DNA from: Bordetella genomosp. 1
GTDB lineage: Bacteria > Pseudomonadota > Gammaproteobacteria > Burkholderiales > Burkholderiaceae_B
Length of the DNA: 64,000 bases
Direction: 5' to 3'
Assembly (NCBI RefSeq): GCF_002261335.1
Contig: NZ_NEVL01000003.1
Coordinates: forward strand, 682,001-746,000
This document shows positions 50,462 through 58,757 of this stretch, one piece after another (the stretch's first letter is position 1; each line of letters opens with the position of its first letter). The notes under the pieces were generated by a model. It saw nothing but the letters and a program-made list of their open reading frames with translations, did not search any database and was not told the DNA's origin. The translations under genes were made by a program, and so were the position numbers.

Positions 50462-50495
50462 AAAAAAAACGCCCCACGAAAGTGGGGCGTTTCCG
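50462..50495. terminator. Bidirectional Rho-independent terminator between the TviD-like gene and dps
   Basis: A 10-bp stem (AACGCCCCAC at 50468-50477, GTGGGGCGTT at 50482-50491, loop GAAA) is flanked on the minus strand by eight U residues (complement of 50462-50469) and on the plus strand by TTCCGTT. It serves dps strongly and closes the capsule locus on its right side. Confidence 0.9.
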
Positions 50496-50521
50496 TTGCC
50501 GCGCCGGTCAGGGCGCAGGCA

Positions 50522-51031
50522 TCACTGCAGCAGGCTGCGCAGCATCCAGGCGTTCTTTTCGTGCACGTCCAGGCGCTGCGTGAGCAGGTCGGCGGTGGGC
50601 TGGTCGTTGGCGGCGTCGGCCTTCTCGAAGGCGGCGCGGGCGGTCTTGGCGACGGCCTCGTTGCCCTTGACCAGCAGGCGCACCATTTCCAGCGCCTCGG
50701 GCACCGTGTCCGGCTCCGAGATCGAGGTCAGCTTGCCGAATTCGCGGTACGTGCCGGGCGCGTAGTGGCCCAGCGCGCGGATGCGCTCGGCGATGGCGTC
50801 CAGCGCGCCCCACTCTTCCGTGTACTGCGTCATGAACATGTTGTGCAGCGTGTTGAACAGCGGGCCGGTGACGTTCCAGTGGAAGTTGTGCGTCATCAGG
50901 TAGAGCGAGTACGAATCGGCCAGCAGCTTGGACAGCTCGCCGGCGACGGCGGCACGATCCTTGTCGGAGATGCCGATGTTGATGCTCAGCGCGCCGGAGG
51001 TGGAGGTGCTTTTCTTCGAGGATTTGGACAT
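50522..51031 (-). CDS. dps: DNA-binding ferritin-like protein Dps
   Basis: This 169-residue Dps-family protein forms a dodecameric iron-sequestering shell that protects DNA against peroxide. The ferroxidase-site motif NFHWNVTGPLFNTLH and the segment EEWGALDAIAERIRALG (metal-binding Asp/Glu) are present. The N-terminal tail is Ser/Lys-rich (MSKSSKKSTSTSG), as in Dps proteins that bind DNA through the tail. The ATG at 51031 is preceded by AAGGAG. It lies directly downstream of oxyR on the same strand with a 163-bp gap. OxyR control of dps is well known in enterobacteria and likely here, though no OxyR site was identified. Confidence 0.93.
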   Translation of the reverse strand: MSKSSKKSTSTSGALSINIGISDKDRAAVAGELSKLLADSYSLYLMTHNFHWNVTGPLFNTLHNMFMTQYTEEWGALDAIAERIRALGHYAPGTYREFGKLTSISEPDTVPEALEMVRLLVKGNEAVAKTARAAFEKADAANDQPTADLLTQRLDVHEKNAWMLRSLLQ

Positions 51032-51194
51032 GTTCTTGCTCCTTCTGAGGGATACATGATCAGGATAACACCGCGTGTCGCCGCGAACGGCCACGCGCGG
51101 AAGCCTGGATGGCGGCGCATTGCGCGGAATCAAATCCGCCGCACGCGGCCGTCATCCGAGTCCGGCGCAGGCTGCGCGCCGGACGGTGAAAACG

Positions 51195-52154
51195 TCATGC
51201 CGCCGCGCTCTGCTGCGAGGCGGCCTCCTCGCTCAGCATCTGCACGTTGGGCAGCTCGCAGGCATACACGGCCTGGGCCAGCGCCTCGATCGCGGCCAGG
51301 CGCGGGAAGCTGCGGCGCCAGGCCAGCACCACGCGGCGCTCGGGCGGCGTGCCGGTAAAGGGGATGTAGCGCAGCAGGCTCTTGACCGCGGGATGCTCGG
51401 GCACCGCGGTGACGGGCAGCACGGTCACGCCGATGCCGGCCGCCACCATGTGGCGGATGGTCTCGAGCGACGAGCCTTCGAACGTGCGCTGGATGCCGTC
51501 GCTGGAGGCCGAGAAGCGCGACAGCTCCGGACAGACCTCCAGCACCTGGTCGCGGAAACAGTGGCCACTGCCCAGCAGCAGCATGGTCTGCTGTTTCAGG
51601 TCCTGGGCGTCGATCGACTCGCGCTCGGCCCACGGATGATCGTGCGGCACGGCCACCACGAAGGGCTCGTCGTAGAGCGGCTGCATCACCAGCCCGGCCT
51701 CGGGCAGCGGCAGCGCCATGATGGCGCAATCGATCTCGCCCTGGCGCAGCAGCTCGACCAGCCGCACGGTGAAGTTTTCCTGGAGCAGCAGCGGCATCTG
51801 CGGCGTGCGCTCGATCTGCAAGGGGACCAGGCGCGGCAGCAGATAGGGCCCGATGGTGTGGATCACGCCGACCCGCAACGGCCCGGCGAGCGGGTCGTGC
51901 CCCTGGCGCGCGATCTCCTTGATGCTGGCGCTCTCTTCGAGCACCTTCTGCGCCTGCGCCACGATGCGCTGCCCGATCGGCGTGACGCCGACCTCCGCGC
52001 CGCCCCGCTCGAACAGCGTCACGCCCAGCTCGTCTTCGAGCTTGCGGATCGCCACCGACAGCGTGGGCTGGCTGACGAAACAGGCCTCGGCGGCGCGGCC
52101 GAAATGGCGCTCGCGGGCCACGGCCACGATGTACTTGAGTTCGGTCAGGGTCAT
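51195..52154 (-). CDS. oxyR: Hydrogen peroxide-sensing LysR-type regulator OxyR
   Basis: This 319-residue LysR regulator has an N-terminal winged helix-turn-helix (MTLTELKYIVAVARERHFGRAAEACFVSQPTLSVAIRKLEDELG). The effector domain carries the OxyR-specific redox pair in GSGHCFRDQVLEVC, two cysteines nine residues apart like Cys199/Cys208 of E. coli. SLETIRHMVAAGIGVTVLP is also typical. Oxidation to an intramolecular disulfide turns on peroxide defence genes. Its position next to dps and recG matches the common beta-proteobacterial arrangement. The length is slightly above E. coli OxyR (305). Confidence 0.95.
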   Translation of the reverse strand: MTLTELKYIVAVARERHFGRAAEACFVSQPTLSVAIRKLEDELGVTLFERGGAEVGVTPIGQRIVAQAQKVLEESASIKEIARQGHDPLAGPLRVGVIHTIGPYLLPRLVPLQIERTPQMPLLLQENFTVRLVELLRQGEIDCAIMALPLPEAGLVMQPLYDEPFVVAVPHDHPWAERESIDAQDLKQQTMLLLGSGHCFRDQVLEVCPELSRFSASSDGIQRTFEGSSLETIRHMVAAGIGVTVLPVTAVPEHPAVKSLLRYIPFTGTPPERRVVLAWRRSFPRLAAIEALAQAVYACELPNVQMLSEEAASQQSAAA

Positions 52155-52218
52155 GCGACCTGCTCCTCGAATTCGGCGCGCGCGATGGCGCGCACCTGAT
52201 TGTGCCCGAAAGATGATG

Positions 52219-54342
52219 TCATGTACGCAGAAAGTCCTCGCGGCCGCGCATCCAGCGCGCCAGGTGGGCGGTCACCGCGGCGGGCTCGGTCTGGCGCAGC
52301 CAGACCGCCGCGTCGCGTGCCTGCTCGGCCAGCTCCACGTCGCGTTCCAGGTCGGCAAAGCGCAGCAGCGCCATGCCCGACTGGCGCGTGCCCAGGAATT
52401 CACCGGGGCCGCGCTGCTCCAGGTCGCGGCGCGCGATCTCGAAGCCGTCGCCGGTCTCGAACATCGCGCGCAGGCGCTCGCGCGCCACCTGCGACAGCGG
52501 CGTCTGGTAGAGCAACACACAGACCGACTCGGCCTCGCCGCGCCCGACCCGCCCGCGCAGCTGATGCAGCTGGGCCAGGCCGAAGCGTTCGGCATGCTCG
52601 ATCACCATCAGCGAGGCATTGGGCACGTCCACGCCGACTTCGATCACGGTGGTGGCCACGAGCAGGTCGATCTCGCCCGCGCGGAAGGCCTGCATCACGG
52701 CGGCCTTCTCGCTCTGCGGCAGCTTGCCGTGCACCAGGCCGATGCGCAGGTCGGGCAGCTCTTCGCGCATGGTGTCGTAGGTATCGACGGCGGTCTGCAG
52801 CTGCAGCGCCTCGCTTTCCTCCACCAGCGGACAGACCCAGTAGGCCTGGCGGCCCTGGCGCGCGGCCTGGCCGATGCGGGCCAGCACTTCTTCGCGGCGC
52901 GCATCGGAGAGCAGCTTGGTCAGCACCGGCTTGCGGCCGGGCGGCAATTCATCGATGACCGACACGTCGAGGTCGGCGAAGAAGGTCATGGCGAGCGTGC
53001 GCGGGATCGGCGTGGCGCTCATGTTGAGCTGGTGCGGCACCACCACGCCGGTCTCGCCCTCGCCCTTGCGGTTGAGCGCCAGGCGCTGGCCCACGCCGAA
53101 GCGATGCTGCTCGTCGACGATGGACAGGCCCAGGCGCTGGAACTCGACGTGATCCTGGATCAGCGCCTGGGTGCCGACCGCCAGCTGCACCGCGCCCTCG
53201 GCCACGGCGGCCGCGGCCTCGCGGCGCTTCTTGGGCGTGAGGCTGCCGCTCAGCCAGGCCACCTTCACGCCCAGCGGCTCGAGCCACGCGCACAGCTTGC
53301 GGTAATGCTGTTCGGCCAGGATCTCGGTGGGCGCCATCAGCGCCACCTGATAACCACAGGAGATCGCCTGCGCGGCGGCGAGCGCGGCGACCACCGTCTT
53401 GCCGCTGCCCACGTCGCCCTGCAGCAGGCGGTGCATCGGGAATTCCTGGCCCATGTCGGCCGCGATCTCCGCCACCACGCGCTGCTGCGCGCCGGTGAGC
53501 GTGAACGGCAGGGTCTCGTACAGCCGTGCCACCAGCCCGCTGCCGGCCGGCTGGGCCGGCATCACGGGCGCGCGCTTCTCGCGCCGCGCCGCGCGGGCGG
53601 CCGCCAGCGACAATTGTTGCGCGAGCAACTCATCGAACTTGATGCGATGCCAGGCCGGGTGGGTGCGCTCGATCAGCGCGTCTTCGGACACGCCCGGCGG
53701 CGGCGCGTGCAGCAGCCGCACCGCCGGCTCGAACGCCATCAGGTCGAGCTTGCGCAGCAGCGCCAGCGGCAGCGTATCGCTCAGGTCGGCGCGCGCCAGC
53801 GCCTCGCGCACGGCGCGGCGCAGCGTGGGCTGCGGCAGGCCGTCGGTGCTGGGATAGACCGGCGTGAGCGCGTCGGGCAAGGCGGTGTCGGCCACGCTCA
53901 TGCGCGGATGCACCATCTCGCGCCCGAACAGGCCGCCGCGCACCTCGCCGCGCGCGCGCAGGCGCCGCCCGGGGGTGAGCTGCTTCTGTTGGCTGGGATA
54001 GAAATTGAGCCAGCGCAGCTGCAGCTCGCCGGTCTCGTCGACGATGACGGCGGTGAGCTGCTTGCGCGGCCGGTATTGCACTTCGGTGCCGCGGATCTCG
54101 CCCTCGACCTGCGCCGAGTAACCCGGCCGCACCGACTTGATCGGCACCACGCGGGTTTCGTCTTCGTAGCGCAGCGGCAGGTGCACCACGAAGTCCTCGG
54201 GCGTGAGCAGCCCGAGATTGCGCAGCTTGCGCTCGACGTCGGTGAGCTTGCGCGGCGCCGCGGCGTCGGTCCGCGCAGCCTCCGGCGCGGCCGGCTTGGC
54301 GCGGGCGGCGGAGGCGGTGCGGGGCTTGGCGGTTGCCGGCAT
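52219..54342 (-). CDS. recG: ATP-dependent DNA helicase RecG
   Basis: This 707-residue helicase remodels stalled replication forks and Holliday junctions. It has a basic, Ala/Pro-rich N-terminal tail of about 30 residues, then the wedge/OB domain (LGLLTPEDFVVHLPLRYEDET, RRLRARGEVRGGLFGREMVHP) and two RecA-like motor domains. Motifs are LLQGDVGSGKTVVAALAAAQ (I), MAPTEILAEQH (Ia), IVDEQHRFGVGQR (DExH box, II), NMSATPIPRTLAMTFFADLDVSVIDELPPGR (III) and ATTVIEVGVDVPNASLMVIEHAERFGLAQLHQLRGRVGRG (V-VI). The C-terminus has the RecG-specific TRP region. It lies between ridA and oxyR on the same strand. Confidence 0.95.
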   Translation of the reverse strand: MPATAKPRTASAARAKPAAPEAARTDAAAPRKLTDVERKLRNLGLLTPEDFVVHLPLRYEDETRVVPIKSVRPGYSAQVEGEIRGTEVQYRPRKQLTAVIVDETGELQLRWLNFYPSQQKQLTPGRRLRARGEVRGGLFGREMVHPRMSVADTALPDALTPVYPSTDGLPQPTLRRAVREALARADLSDTLPLALLRKLDLMAFEPAVRLLHAPPPGVSEDALIERTHPAWHRIKFDELLAQQLSLAAARAARREKRAPVMPAQPAGSGLVARLYETLPFTLTGAQQRVVAEIAADMGQEFPMHRLLQGDVGSGKTVVAALAAAQAISCGYQVALMAPTEILAEQHYRKLCAWLEPLGVKVAWLSGSLTPKKRREAAAAVAEGAVQLAVGTQALIQDHVEFQRLGLSIVDEQHRFGVGQRLALNRKGEGETGVVVPHQLNMSATPIPRTLAMTFFADLDVSVIDELPPGRKPVLTKLLSDARREEVLARIGQAARQGRQAYWVCPLVEESEALQLQTAVDTYDTMREELPDLRIGLVHGKLPQSEKAAVMQAFRAGEIDLLVATTVIEVGVDVPNASLMVIEHAERFGLAQLHQLRGRVGRGEAESVCVLLYQTPLSQVARERLRAMFETGDGFEIARRDLEQRGPGEFLGTRQSGMALLRFADLERDVELAEQARDAAVWLRQTEPAAVTAHLARWMRGREDFLRT

Positions 54343-54377
54343 GGATACTGCGCGCGACGTGGGGGCCTGGCGGCCGT

Positions 54378-54764
54378 TTACAGGACCAGGATGGCCTCGA
54401 CCTCGAACTGCGCATCCTTGGGCAGGCTGGCCACGCCGATGGTCGAGCGCGCCGGGAACGGCTGCGGGATCAGCTCGGCCATGATGGCATTGGCGGCGGT
54501 GAACTTGCTCAGGTCGGTCAGGAACAGCGTGAGCTTGACGATGTCGTTGAGCGTGCCACCGGCGGCCTCGATCACGGCCTGCATGTTGGCGAAAGCCTGG
54601 CGCACCTGCGCGTCGAAATTCTCCGAGACCAGGTCGCCCGTGCCCGGCTCGAGGCCGATCTGGCCCGACAGGTAGACGGTCTTGGAGCCGGTGGTTGCCA
54701 CGGCTTGCGAATACGGGCCGACGGCGGCCGGCGCGGCATCGGTATGGATGATCTGCTTGCTCAT
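54378..54764 (-). CDS. ridA: 2-iminobutanoate/2-iminopropanoate deaminase RidA
   Basis: This 128-residue YjgF/YER057c/UK114 family enzyme hydrolyses reactive enamine/imine intermediates made by PLP enzymes such as threonine dehydratase. The conserved elements are AAVGPYSQAVATTGSKTVYLSGQIGLEPGTGDLVSE, the catalytic-type arginine in FDAQVRQAFANMQAVIEAAGGTLNDIVKLTLFLTDLS and the C-terminal PFPARSTIGVASLPKDAQFEVEAI. The length matches the trimer-forming family exactly. It lies 35 bp upstream of recG, and the ridA-recG neighbourhood is common in beta-proteobacteria. Confidence 0.95.
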   Translation of the reverse strand: MSKQIIHTDAAPAAVGPYSQAVATTGSKTVYLSGQIGLEPGTGDLVSENFDAQVRQAFANMQAVIEAAGGTLNDIVKLTLFLTDLSKFTAANAIMAELIPQPFPARSTIGVASLPKDAQFEVEAILVL

Positions 54765-54886
54765 GGATAGCTCCTGGGTAGGCTTAATAGTGTATCTATC
54801 GAAGTTTAAACAGCAATAGACTTTCGCGAAAGCCCCGTCTCGGCGGCATGCCCCTCATTATGACGACTTGGCCTGCCGGCGCGATG

Positions 54887-55780
54887 TCAGCCGGGCGGTG
54901 CCATCGGATGCGCCAGCAGCAGGTCGTGCAGCCCCTGCGCGGCCACCGACAGCGAACGGCCCCTGCGCCGCACCAGGTACAGCGGCCGGGTCAGCGCGCG
55001 GCCCGCGAGCGGCCGGATCACCAGGCCGGGACGCTCGAAATGGAACAGCGTCATGGCCGGCACCAGGCTCACGCCCACGCCGGCCTGCACCAACCCCGTG
55101 ACCGTGGCCAGGTGCTCGACCTCGAGCAGGGGCGCGGGCGCCGCGTCGCCCAGCGCCTGGTCCAGGTGCTTGCGCACGCTGCTGTTGCGCGCCAGCGCGA
55201 TCCAGGGCCAGCGCACCACGTCGCGCACGCGCACACTGGCCTGGGCCGCCAGCGCGTGATCCTCGCGGCACACCAGATGGTAGCGGTCGGCGTGCAGGAA
55301 CTCGCTCTCCAGGCCCGACATGTCGGCGCGGCGCGAGGCCACGGCGAAGTCGACCTCGCCGCTGCTCACCAGGTCCAGGCAGGGATCGAGCAGCGCATCG
55401 CGCAGCTGCAGTTCGATGCCGGGATGCTCGGCATGGAAGCGCGCCAGCAGCGGCGGCAGCCAGCCCGCGGCCAGCGAGGGCAGCGCGGCCAGCGCCACCC
55501 GGCCGCGCCGGCGCGCGGCGTGGTCGCGCAGGTCTTCCATGGCCAGGTCCATGTCGGCCAGCAGGCGCCGCGCCGATATCTCCAGCACGCGGCCCTCGGC
55601 GGTGAGCTCCACGCGGCGCGTGTTGCGGTCGAACAGGCGCACGCCGGCGCCCTGCTCCAGCGTGCGGATCAGGGCGGAAAACGCGGGCTGCGTCAGGTGG
55701 CAGCGCTGGGCGGCGCGGGTGAAGTGGCGTTCGTCCACGAGCGCCACGAAAGCGCGCAGTTGCCGGGCCGACAGATTCAT
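54887..55780 (-). CDS. LysR-family transcriptional regulator of the adjacent AtuA-like genes
   Basis: This 297-residue LysR protein has an N-terminal winged helix-turn-helix (LSARQLRAFVALVDERHFTRAAQRCHLTQPAFSALIRTLEQGAGVRLFDR) and a CynR/CbbR-like effector-binding domain (LPSLAAGWLPPLLARFHAEHPGIELQL, FAVASRR, TGLVQAGVGVSLVPAM). It is transcribed divergently from the DUF1446 pair and Bug binding-protein genes with a 128-bp shared region containing a T-N11-A box, so it most likely controls them. The inducer is unknown, presumably an organic acid taken up or degraded by these genes. Confidence 0.88.
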   Translation of the reverse strand: MNLSARQLRAFVALVDERHFTRAAQRCHLTQPAFSALIRTLEQGAGVRLFDRNTRRVELTAEGRVLEISARRLLADMDLAMEDLRDHAARRRGRVALAALPSLAAGWLPPLLARFHAEHPGIELQLRDALLDPCLDLVSSGEVDFAVASRRADMSGLESEFLHADRYHLVCREDHALAAQASVRVRDVVRWPWIALARNSSVRKHLDQALGDAAPAPLLEVEHLATVTGLVQAGVGVSLVPAMTLFHFERPGLVIRPLAGRALTRPLYLVRRRGRSLSVAAQGLHDLLLAHPMAPPG

Positions 55781-55781
55781 A

Positions 55782-55798
55782 GATTTCCTGGATGAATC
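55782..55798. promoter_or_regulatory. LysR-type operator (GATT-N9-AATC)
   Basis: An inverted repeat GATT (55782-55785) and AATC (55795-55798) gives a T-N11-A box just upstream of the lysR-type gene start and 17 bp before the -35 of the divergent promoter. This is the usual place for a LysR activator and autorepressor site. Confidence 0.55.
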
Positions 55799-55814
55799 AA
55801 TCTCATCTTTCTAT

Positions 55815-55843
55815 TTTACGCATGACCCGGGGCTGCCTATAGT
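55815..55843 (+). promoter_or_regulatory. Sigma-70-like promoter of the AtuA-like operon
   Basis: TTTACG (55815-55820) and TATAGT (55838-55843) are separated by 17 bp, four of six and five of six matches to consensus. It lies 66 bp before the ATG of the DUF1446 gene and next to the LysR box. Confidence 0.55.
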
Positions 55844-55908
55844 GCAGACAAACAGGGCTGGCGCGACGACGCCGCCCCCCCAACTGCCTTCAGGAAGAGA
55901 CACTCCCC

Positions 55909-57264
55909 ATGCCCGACTCCGTATGCCTGGTCGGTTGCGCCACGGGCTTTTCAGGCGACCGCACCGACGGCGCGCCCGCCGTGGTGCGCAGTCTGATCGC
56001 CCGCGGCGGCGGCACCCTCATTTTCGAAACCCTGGCCGAGCGCACGCTGGCCCTGGCCCAGCTCGCGCGGCGCCAGGATCCCGAGGCCGGCTATGAGCCC
56101 CTGCTCGACGAGCTGGTCGGCCCGGTGCTGGCCGACTGCCTCGCGCACGGCATCCGCATCGTCAGCAACTTCGGCGCGGCCAACCCGCCCGCCGCGGCCC
56201 GCCGCATCGCGGCGCTGGCGCGCGAGCAGGGCCTGCCCGCCCCGCGCATCGCGGTGATCCACGGCGACCAGCTCGACACCCCGGCCCAGCGCGCGCTGCT
56301 GCGCGAGCGCCTCGGCGCGCGCCTGGACGAGGTCGAAGTGGTGAGCGCCAACGCCTACCTCGGCGCCCACGAGATCGCGCAGGCGTTGCGCGCCGGCGCG
56401 CAGATCGTGGTGGCGGGCCGCGTGGCCGACCCCTCGCTCACGCTCGGGCCCGCGCTGGCCCACCACGGCTGGGCCGACGACGCCTGGCCCGAACTGGGCC
56501 GCGCCACCATGGCCGGCCACATGCTCGAATGCGGCACCCAGGTCAGCGGCGGCTACTTCGCCGTGCCCGGCCTGAAAGACGTGCCCGACCTGCACGACGC
56601 CGGCTTTCCCATCGCCGCGATCCGCGCCGACGGCAGCTTCACCATCACCAAGGCCGACGCCACCGGCGGCCGGGTGGACGCGCTCACGGTCAAGGAACAG
56701 CTGCTCTACGAGGTGCACGATCCGGCGCGCTATCTCACGCCCGACGTGACCGCCGACCTGAGCGGCGCGCGCGTCGAGACGCTCGGCCCGGACCTCGTCG
56801 CGGTGCACGGCATCACCGGCCACGCCCGCCCGCCGGAACTGAAGGTCAACGTCTGCTACCAGGGCGGCTGGCTGGCCGAGGCCGAGATTTCCTATGCCGG
56901 CGTGCAGGCCGAGGCGCGCGCGCGCCTGGCCGCCGACATGGTGTCGCGCCGGCTGGGCGACGCCCTGCCGCTGCGCTTCGACCTGATCGGCGCGCTCAGC
57001 ATCCTCGGCGACGACGCCGGCCGGCGCCTGGCCGCCGAGCCCGATCGCCAGCGCCGCGACGTGCGCCTGCGCGTGGCGGGCGAGCACGCCACACGCGCGG
57101 TGGCCGAGCGCGTGCTGCGCGAAGTGACCGCGCTCTACACCTGCGGCCCGGCCGGCGGCGGCGGCGTGCGCACCAGCCTGCGGCCGCGCCTGAACATGAT
57201 GTCCTGCACCATTCCCCGCGAGGCCGTGGCCTCGGGCTGGCGCTGGCTGGAGGAGGCCGCATGA
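55909..57264 (+). CDS. DUF1446 / AtuA-like acyclic terpene utilisation family protein, large part
   Basis: This 451-residue protein belongs to the DUF1446/AtuA family, named from the Pseudomonas acyclic terpene utilisation cluster. Marks are CATGFSGDRTDGAPAVV, RIVSNFGAANPPAAARRIAALAREQG, VVAGRVADPSLTLGPALAHHGW, AGHMLECGTQVSGGYFA and the C-terminal LYTCGPAGGGGVRTSLRPRLNMMSCTIPRE. The biochemical activity is not established. It is coupled by a 4-bp overlap to a small gene for the AtuA-like ferredoxin-fold domain, which in some bacteria is fused to it. A Bug-type binding protein follows, so a carboxylate substrate pathway is plausible. Confidence 0.85.
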   Translation: MPDSVCLVGCATGFSGDRTDGAPAVVRSLIARGGGTLIFETLAERTLALAQLARRQDPEAGYEPLLDELVGPVLADCLAHGIRIVSNFGAANPPAAARRIAALAREQGLPAPRIAVIHGDQLDTPAQRALLRERLGARLDEVEVVSANAYLGAHEIAQALRAGAQIVVAGRVADPSLTLGPALAHHGWADDAWPELGRATMAGHMLECGTQVSGGYFAVPGLKDVPDLHDAGFPIAAIRADGSFTITKADATGGRVDALTVKEQLLYEVHDPARYLTPDVTADLSGARVETLGPDLVAVHGITGHARPPELKVNVCYQGGWLAEAEISYAGVQAEARARLAADMVSRRLGDALPLRFDLIGALSILGDDAGRRLAAEPDRQRRDVRLRVAGEHATRAVAERVLREVTALYTCGPAGGGGVRTSLRPRLNMMSCTIPREAVASGWRWLEEAA

Positions 57265-57662
57265 GCGCGCAAGATCCGCAATCCGTCGTCGTGCCGCTCT
57301 ATCGTCTCGCGCACAGCCGCACCGGCGACAAGGGCAACACGTCGAACATCAGCCTGATCGCCTGGGATGGCGAGTGCTACGCCGTCCTGCGCCACGCCGT
57401 CACCGGCGAGCGCGTGGCGCAGTGGTTCGGCGACCGCGCGCCCACGCGCGTCACGCGCTACGACCTGCCCGGCCTCGAGGCGATGAACTTCGTGCTGGAG
57501 AACGTGCTCGATGGCGGCGTGAACGACGCGCTCAACCTCGATGCCCACGGCAAGAGCCTGTCGTTCCATCTGCTCGACATGCCGGTGTCCGTGCCCGCCG
57601 CGCTCGCGGCGCGCCTGCCCGACATCCCCGCCCTGCCCCCGGATCCGCCGGCGCAGGCCTGA
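57261..57662 (+). CDS. AtuA-like ferredoxin-fold domain protein, small partner
   Basis: This 133-residue protein corresponds to the C-terminal domain that accompanies DUF1446 proteins. Recognisable features are VVPLYRLAHSRTGDKGNTSNISLIAWDGECY at the N-terminus, RYDLPGLEAMNFVLENVLDGGVNDALNLDAHGKSLSFHLLDMPVSVP, and a proline-rich tail. ATG at 57261 overlaps the stop of the large gene (ATGA). The two polypeptides probably form one enzyme; the reaction is unknown. Confidence 0.85.
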   Translation: MSAQDPQSVVVPLYRLAHSRTGDKGNTSNISLIAWDGECYAVLRHAVTGERVAQWFGDRAPTRVTRYDLPGLEAMNFVLENVLDGGVNDALNLDAHGKSLSFHLLDMPVSVPAALAARLPDIPALPPDPPAQA

Positions 57663-57703
57663 AGGTCCTTTCCGTCCCATAACAACACACAGGAGACATA
57701 CCC

Positions 57704-58672
57704 ATGCGACATACCCTGCTCGGCCTCAGCGCCGCCCTGGCCTGCAGCTTCGCCGCCGCGCCGGCCCTGGCCGCCGACACCTTCCCGGCCAAGCCGATCA
57801 CGCTGGTGGTGCCGTTCGCGCCCGGCAGCGCCACCGACCAGATCGGCCGCGCCATTGCCCAGGGCATCACCGAACAGACCGGCACCGCGGTCGTGATCGA
57901 AAACAAACCCGGCGCCAGCGCCATGATCGGCGCGCAATACGTGGCCCGTGCGCAGCCCGACGGCTACACCGTGCTGATCACGACCAACACCACGCACGCG
58001 GCCAACGAGCACCTGTACAAATCGCTCTCGTACAACCCGGTGAAGGACTACGCGCCGATCACGCTGCTCGGCAAGGGCGGCCAGATCATGGTCGTGAACC
58101 CCAACGCCAAGGCCACCACGGTCAAGCAGTTCCTCGACGAGGCGCGCGCCAACCCGGGCAAGCTCAGCTTCGGCAGCGGCAGCTCGTCGAGCCGCATCGC
58201 GGGCGAACTGCTGCAGCAGATGGCGGGCGTGCAACTGCTGCACGTGCCGTACAAGAGCAACCCGCTCGCGGTCACCGACCTGCTCGGCGGCCAGATCGAC
58301 ATGATGATCACCGACACGGCCACCGGCCTGCCGCAGGTCAAGAGCGGCAAGCTGCGCGCCCTCGGCGTGACCGGCACCAAGCGCAGCGCGCTCGCGCCGG
58401 ACGTGCCCACGATCGCCGAAGCCGGCGTGCCGGGCTACGAAATGGGCTACTGGTTTGCCGCCTATGCGCCGGCCGGCACGCCCGAGCCGCTGGTCAAGCG
58501 CCTGCACGAGCTGATGGTCAAGGCCACGGAAAGCAACGCGGCCAAGCAGTTCTACAGCTCGACCGGCACCGATCCCGTCACCTCCACCCCGCAGGAGCTC
58601 GCCGCGTTCCAGAAGGACGAGGCGGGCAAGTGGGGCGAGATCATCAAGAAGGCCGGCATCCAGCCCGAGTGA
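57704..58672 (+). CDS. Bug-family tripartite tricarboxylate transporter binding protein (TctC-like)
   Basis: This 322-residue periplasmic binding protein of the Bug family, hugely expanded in Bordetella and relatives, has a signal peptide ending APALAA. The mature protein shows AKPITLVVPFAPGSATDQIGRAIAQGI, VVIENKPGASAMIGAQYVARAQPDGYT, FGSGSSSSRIAGELLQQMAGV, HVPYKSNPLAVTDLLGGQIDMMITD and APDVPTIAEAGVPGYE. No TctA/TctB membrane genes adjoin it, which is common for orphan Bug proteins that share a transporter. Position 41 bp after the AtuA-like pair suggests that it brings in their substrate. Confidence 0.92.
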   Translation: MRHTLLGLSAALACSFAAAPALAADTFPAKPITLVVPFAPGSATDQIGRAIAQGITEQTGTAVVIENKPGASAMIGAQYVARAQPDGYTVLITTNTTHAANEHLYKSLSYNPVKDYAPITLLGKGGQIMVVNPNAKATTVKQFLDEARANPGKLSFGSGSSSSRIAGELLQQMAGVQLLHVPYKSNPLAVTDLLGGQIDMMITDTATGLPQVKSGKLRALGVTGTKRSALAPDVPTIAEAGVPGYEMGYWFAAYAPAGTPEPLVKRLHELMVKATESNAAKQFYSSTGTDPVTSTPQELAAFQKDEAGKWGEIIKKAGIQPE

Positions 58673-58696
58673 GCCCCCGCGCGCCTGCGCATGACG

Positions 58697-58726
58697 AAAA
58701 AAAACGCGGCCCAGGGCCGCGTTTTT
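58697..58726. terminator. Bidirectional Rho-independent terminator between the Bug gene and fpr
   Basis: A stem CGCGGCC (58705-58711) and GGCCGCG (58715-58721) with a CAG loop is bordered by eight A residues on the left and five T residues on the right. It works for both convergent genes. Confidence 0.9.
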
Positions 58727-58757
58727 CATGCACGGTGGCGCGTGGCCACCGGCGCGA

